Assembly (NCBI GenBank): GCA_012512335.1
Contig: JAAZEK010000529.1
Location: forward strand, 1 to 10,849
Direction: 5' to 3'
Origin: Clostridiales bacterium
GTDB lineage: Bacteria > Bacillota > Clostridia > Caldicoprobacterales > DTU083
DNA length: 10,849 nucleotides
Shown: piece by piece, positions 8,701 to 10,849 of the stretch
Layout: each line of letters starts with the position of its first letter
Numbering within the stretch: the first letter of the stretch is position 1
Notes under the pieces: model-generated
Told to the model about the DNA's origin: nothing
Databases searched by the model: none
Seen by the model: the letters and a program-made list of their open reading frames with translations, nothing else
Position numbers and translations under genes: made by a program

Positions 8701-8811
8701 TGTGTTAATGCCCAGGTACAAAAACGCCGTCACCGCTGTAATCAGAAGAGAAAACAAAACGGTTTTCACAGGTGTGCGTAATATGCTTTTAATGCTGTTA
8801 CGAAATATCAT
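5725..8811 (-). CDS. ABC transporter permease with two FtsX modules
   Basis: This 1028-residue membrane subunit has an internally duplicated layout. Half one has TM1 at about residues 17-34, a large extracytoplasmic domain (about 40-405) and three TMs at about 409-431, 456-479 and 515-542. Half two has a TM at about 589-607, a second extracytoplasmic domain (about 610-918) and three TMs at about 919-940, 959-983 and 996-1014. Each FtsX core has the same cytoplasmic loop motif: RDTIEIMRSFGAKKAETR and REDIALMRGMGTQKWR. Both halves also start alike, FRNSIKSILRTPVKTVL and LRHAMLSIRRGGARSIL. This is the layout of MacB-like permeases of Gram-positive bacteria with eight TMs. A GTG at 8841 is open in frame but lies inside a palindrome with no ribosome binding site; the ATG at 8811 follows AGGGAATGGG. 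It precedes its ATPase by 9 bp. The substrate is unknown. Confidence 0.93.
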   Translation of the reverse strand: MIFRNSIKSILRTPVKTVLFSLLITAVTAFLYLGINTWATSTAMLRDWDKDCTTIVTMEYLDNYGTNRGDKSQAMLEEVSDIDFDAIVENENVLLWQPSDISMGIVSGFSSNVQSAEYDDPCVFIVTNIRQFAEDSAYYGELVENLYSSRPYEAGRGLFIESRSEDIEFIPDPNATYVIHANNKRTNANGLSVQLSHFYSWIAKEAGVDFTEIEPFHQIESAEALISDESNVYNTIAQYYAAMKNGLTICRVRELGEIKEFNQNYLQLVSGRLFTREEGDEGAKLCVISETVAENRDLKVGDSLTFNLPDDESSTMYTWGDKMSRQETLTIVGIVNHHEDYSLNVYTTSASDSSRPVRYMYDLGQATIKNGTVDSFLSQIESQTSEHMFIAVYDHGYQTTADALKLIQNAGLALSLIAIAVTLAVLAFFAHLFTSMQRDTIEIMRSFGAKKAETRIYLIIGTSLIAIVAIIAGILIGAGYAEGLVKSAYTLVSELKAVDMRYSDGYRGIAKEFTPVVTLSSVLALVVGVSVFITSLALCLYFAEKIISGNLVTTRSKGRVRPSPKKSSVALSGSLRHAMLSIRRGGARSILVPLLSAVVLLFVSSLQATLASYDTAREDLYKNTELLGYSAQMNGKFSDKLSIPNNLAKKLLELEHLSDATYIYTINYMYLGISMHADGSVGKVEQEPWPASSFETENLYQTMLAEPSVIFTDEVESAPEFYFGEFQSDFMPGWDDASFSSREWEILPCIVSSQFMSEHGIKLGDTIHVFMSSYLSGYPYFFSMDMQVVGNFAPLAKQNNIYCPLPLGALDPESSTINELKPKSPALSTGEYMNYLYNIETMPTDQQMMDALLDSKYVSALTFKLSDPRVLVDLKDSLEEVGFSSPKMDNHIRLCIVIEDSQFNETLSSIDQRSRYLEILYPVLIVLVCVLGLVTGFLAVNSRREDIALMRGMGTQKWRIFAMIFGEQLLLLIFGSLPAVLAWYVRGGASQISKIEVYAFFICYAFSVAMATLLQNTKSALSILSERE

Positions 8812-8829
8812 GTTTACCCATTCCCTACA

Positions 8830-8856
8830 AGCTAATACCACTAAGTAGTATTAGCT
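8830..8856. promoter_or_regulatory. 27-bp near-perfect palindrome upstream of the FtsX-type exporter, candidate operator
   Basis: Left arm AGCTAATACCACT (8830-8842) and right arm AGTAGTATTAGCT (8844-8856) pair at 12 of 13 positions around A8843. It lies 18 bp before the permease ATG and about 21-47 nt after the start site predicted from the promoter at 8884-8892, a roadblock position for a repressor. In leftward RNA the one mismatch becomes a U-G wobble, so a leader hairpin is also possible. No U-tract follows, so it is not a normal terminator. Confidence 0.55.
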
Positions 8857-8883
8857 ATTTCTAATTGAGACCCTTAATGCAAA

Positions 8884-8892
8884 ATTATACCA
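8884..8892 (-). promoter_or_regulatory. Candidate extended -10 promoter of the FtsX-type exporter operon
   Basis: The minus strand reads TGGTATAAT (8892-8884), a perfect -10 hexamer with the TGn extension. The -35 position 17 bp upstream (TAGAAG) matches only three of six bases, which extended -10 promoters tolerate. Transcription would start near 8877 and give a leader of about 65 nt that contains the 27-bp palindrome. Confidence 0.6.
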
Positions 8893-8935
8893 CAAGTTGA
8901 TGCTTTCTTCTACGGTATATTGAGGGTTTTGTCAG

Positions 8936-9109
8936 TCAGCATATAGGTTGACAAATGAATAATGTCATCGATACTGGTTTGTTTTTTGAAATGGGCGAAG
9001 CGAGAATAATCAAATCTGATTTGTCCAGGGATTCTACGATGGATTGTACTTTTTCTGCATGGGGCAATATGTTTCCCGTTTGTTCCGTGTGCAGAGGTGA
9101 ACACACTGT
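8936..9109 (-). pseudogene. Possible remnant of a flavodoxin-like protein gene
   Basis: The minus-strand frame from 9109 to the TGA at 8936-8938 has no ATG before its core and is closed upstream by TAG (9112-9110). Counting from the GTG at 9106, it would give 56 residues. Residues about 19-39, AEKVQSIVESLDKSD followed by LIILASPI, match the pattern of a flavodoxin or NADPH-dependent FMN reductase, in which a helix is followed by a buried strand ending in (G/A)(S/T)P. The part after this does not keep the expected (Y)xxxxS..(K/M)xF(I/L)D pattern well and soon meets the stop. This would fit a truncated, decayed gene, but the match is short and made by eye only. It could be chance coding potential. 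Confidence 0.22.
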
Positions 9110-9164
9110 CTATTTGCCGTTTATGAAGTTAATTGCTGTTAAGATTTATAACATGACGCAATTC

Positions 9165-9908
9165 TTACAAAATCCATTTCCTGCGGATATTGTACTGGCA
9201 GAAAGCAAACAGTCCTGCGGCAAAGGCAAGCAGCAGCAGGACGCACAACGCAGGTGGTAGCGTACCTGCGCCGAGAATTGCTCCGCTGAGCAAATCGGTA
9301 CCATAGGTCAAGGGTAGGAGATAGGATAAGGGCTGTAGAAAGACAGGTAGGCTTCTGATGGGCAGGAACAATCCACACAGAAACAGCATGGGAAACCGAA
9401 AGAAGTTGGAGAACGTCTGCGCTTCAAACACTTCCTTTGCTGAAACAGCAATCATCAGGCCTAAAAGTGTAGAGGTTACGGCAATCAATAATACAGCCAA
9501 CAGCACAACCCCCCAGCTGATTCCGGCGAGGTCTATAAAGAAGGACGCGAACAGCACTGGTACGAAGGCGTTGAACAGTCCAAACAATATGGCCCCGGAA
9601 AGCTTGGCGGCCACCATCGTACCCAGGGAGATGGGAGCCAGCAGAAGACGGTCAAAAGAGCGACCTTTTCTCTCAAAAGTGATTGTCACGGCCAGCATAG
9701 AGGTGGTGCCAAATAGCACACTCATGGCCATAAGGCCTGGAAGCAAAGTCCGAATATCGGACATATTCATCCCACCGGATGACCGAATCAATTGCATCAG
9801 TGTCCAGGACAGCGGGAAGATGATTCCCCAGCTTATGTTCGGCGGTTTTAGGTAGTAGTTTTGAATATCCTTTTTTAGGATATTCCAGAAGGCAATCCAT
9901 GTTTTCAT
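9165..9908 (-). CDS. ABC-2 type transporter permease (drug/polysaccharide exporter family)
   Basis: This 247-residue membrane protein has about six helices: residues 24-41, 57-76, 98-126, 134-155, 168-190 and 216-236. The loop FERKGRSFDRLLLAPIS (78-94) matches the conserved cytoplasmic loop of ABC-2 permeases (E...GT...LL..P.s). FPMLFLCGLFLPIRSLPVFL (172-191), followed by QPLSYLLPLTYGTDLLSGA, is the family's signature before the last helix. The length is normal for DrrB/NodJ-type permeases. Its ATG overlaps the ATPase stop by 4 bp (ATGA), which implies translational coupling. It should form a homodimer with two copies of the ATPase at 9905-10849. The substrate is unknown; drugs, antibiotics and glycans are all possible in this family. 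Its base composition is clearly richer in G+C than the left half of the window. Confidence 0.95.
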   Translation of the reverse strand: MKTWIAFWNILKKDIQNYYLKPPNISWGIIFPLSWTLMQLIRSSGGMNMSDIRTLLPGLMAMSVLFGTTSMLAVTITFERKGRSFDRLLLAPISLGTMVAAKLSGAILFGLFNAFVPVLFASFFIDLAGISWGVVLLAVLLIAVTSTLLGLMIAVSAKEVFEAQTFSNFFRFPMLFLCGLFLPIRSLPVFLQPLSYLLPLTYGTDLLSGAILGAGTLPPALCVLLLLAFAAGLFAFCQYNIRRKWIL

Positions 9909-10849
9909 TTGACCATGCCTCCTTTTTCTTTTTCCTTTTTGAGTCTTTCAGCCTCAATCCCCGTTATTTTCACAAAGACATCCTCCAGTGTTGGCTGTAT
10001 CTCTTTTGCTTCAAAAACCGAAATACCCTTTCTGTCCAAATATTGCAGGACAGGTGAAAGAGATATTCGTTCTTCACTAAGCAGGGTTACCTCATAGTTT
10101 GTATTGACTTTGACCGTACAGCCATCAAGATGTTGCTGTAAGTCTCCCGCAAACGGCTCCAGACTTTGATCAGCGGTTAGCCGGATGGCATAACCATGAG
10201 AAATGCTTTGCATTAGCTCTGATACCGTGCCCTCTGCCACAATATTGCCCCCTACAATAAAGGCAATGCGGTCACAGATGCGCTCGGCATCCTCAATGTA
10301 ATGAGTGGTCATGAATATGGTGGTGCCTCTTTGCTTGAGTTCTAACAGGAGATTGCGAATCTGTCTGGCGCTTTCTACATCGATTCCCGTAGTCGGCTCA
10401 TCCAGAAAAAGAATCTCCGGCCTGTGGATAATACCCGCAGCGATGGTCAGCTTGCGGCGCATTCCTTTAGAATATGCTTTGAAAGGACGCTTTCCAGCCT
10501 TAATCAAATCAAATTGCTCCAAAAGCGCTTTAGCCCGCTGCTCACGCTCATCTTTCCGCATTCCATAAAGAGAGTCGCAGAAGCAGAGGTTGTCGAAGCC
10601 GCTCATTTCGTCATAAAGATTGCTCTCATCCGGAACGATGCCCATAATAGACTGCGCCTTTTTGACGTTCTTCACCGCATCAATTCCATCAATTTCAACA
10701 GAACCGCCGGAGGGTCTTGCAAGACCAATCATCATATTGATAGTGGTGGTTTTCCCTGCACCGTTAGGACCGAGGAAGCCAAGTATTTCGCCCCGGCGAA
10801 CGGAAAAAGAGATGCCATTTACCGCTGTAAAGTTTCCATAGCGTTTACT
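9905..10849 (-). CDS. ABC-2 type transporter ATP-binding protein, drug-exporter (DrrA-like) type, 5' end missing
   Basis: The frame is open to the window edge, giving 314 residues; about 10 more are expected upstream. The edge starts SKRYGNFTAVNGISFSVRRG, the A-loop region of these ATPases. Numbering from there, Walker A is GPNGAGKTT (27-35), the signature is YSKGMRRKL (126-134), Walker B is ILFLDEP (146-152, with D150 and E151), and the switch histidine is H183 in MTTHY. The C-terminal PTLEDVFVKITG (286-297) is the usual tail motif of DrrA-type subunits. The Q-loop region reads GIVPDESNLYDE (70-81), with Asp where Gln is usual. The first in-frame ATG in the window (10735) lies after Walker A and cannot be the true start. 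It overlaps the permease gene by 4 bp and is predicted to energise it. Confidence 0.95.
   Translation of the reverse strand, partial: SKRYGNFTAVNGISFSVRRGEILGFLGPNGAGKTTTINMMIGLARPSGGSVEIDGIDAVKNVKKAQSIMGIVPDESNLYDEMSGFDNLCFCDSLYGMRKDEREQRAKALLEQFDLIKAGKRPFKAYSKGMRRKLTIAAGIIHRPEILFLDEPTTGIDVESARQIRNLLLELKQRGTTIFMTTHYIEDAERICDRIAFIVGGNIVAEGTVSELMQSISHGYAIRLTADQSLEPFAGDLQQHLDGCTVKVNTNYEVTLLSEERISLSPVLQYLDRKGISVFEAKEIQPTLEDVFVKITGIEAERLKKEKEKGGMVK

Larger units (their letters stand above)
8842..9164. other. 323-bp spacer between two ABC exporter operons
   Basis: No intact gene is seen. Leftward from the ABC-2 permease stop, the spacer holds a possible decayed gene (8936-9109), a 6-bp inverted repeat TTGTCA/TGACAA (8929-8934 and 8949-8954), the extended -10 promoter and half of the 27-bp palindrome. 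No intrinsic terminator for the upstream ABC-2 operon could be identified. Confidence 0.6.

Noticed and set aside
8812..8841. GTG at 8841 as start of the FtsX-type permease
   Set aside because: It lies inside the 27-bp palindrome and has no Shine-Dalgarno sequence, whereas the ATG at 8811 begins a typical N-terminus of this family.
8910..9104. 64-codon minus-strand ORF starting MFTSAHGTNG
   Set aside because: It overlaps, in a different frame, the segment with flavodoxin-like coding features. Its own translation is rich in Arg/His/Ser and resembles no protein I know, and there is no clear ribosome binding site.
9358..9855. 165-codon plus-strand open frame
   Set aside because: It is fully antisense to the ABC-2 permease, whose membrane helices and family motifs are clear. 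The antisense translation shows no domain and no ribosome binding site of note.
10735..10737. ATG as start of the ABC-2 ATPase
   Set aside because: The frame is open to the window edge and the upstream codons encode the A-loop and Walker A motif, so this ATG is internal.

Overview
The window looks like chromosomal DNA of a low-GC Gram-positive bacterium, probably Clostridia or a related Firmicute. The evidence is purine-rich Shine-Dalgarno sites, AT-rich intergenic DNA, a large membrane-anchored AraC-type regulator beside cytoplasmic glycosidases, and stand-alone ABC exporters. The species cannot be named from the sequence.

Left half (1-5017, AT-rich). A leftward gene set holds a GH29-type alpha-L-fucosidase (1035-2267), an unrecognised 201-residue protein (414-1019) and the N-terminal part of a right-handed beta-helix carbohydrate-active enzyme (1-412), which runs off the window edge. 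The spacings are 15 bp and 1 bp, so this is almost certainly one operon. Neither enzyme shows a signal peptide, which suggests cytoplasmic breakdown of imported, probably fucose-containing, oligosaccharides. Divergent to it lies a 783-residue two-TM sensor/AraC-type regulator (2666-5017). The 398-bp region between the two start codons carries a plausible leftward promoter, a 15-bp tandem direct repeat with a 19-bp period (candidate AraC-type operator) and an inverted repeat spanning the promoter spacer.

Middle (5047-8892, higher GC). A leftward two-gene ABC system consists of a 1028-residue permease with two FtsX-type membrane modules and two large extracytoplasmic domains, followed by its MacB/LolD-type ATPase. 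It has its own candidate extended -10 promoter and, between promoter and start codon, a 27-bp near-perfect palindrome that may be an operator. No regulator gene for it is visible here.

Right part (8893-10849, about half G+C in the stretch counted). A 323-bp gene-poor spacer contains what may be a decayed flavodoxin-like gene fragment. Beyond it is a leftward ABC-2 exporter: a drug-type ATPase cut by the right edge, whose Walker A motif lies upstream of the first ATG in the window, and a six-TM permease translationally coupled by a 4-bp overlap.

The three blocks differ in base composition and function, so they look like separately acquired neighbours. I see no CRISPR array, RNA gene, insertion sequence or phage gene. 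The best candidates for something undescribed are the unknown protein inside the fucosidase operon and the two operator-like sequences.
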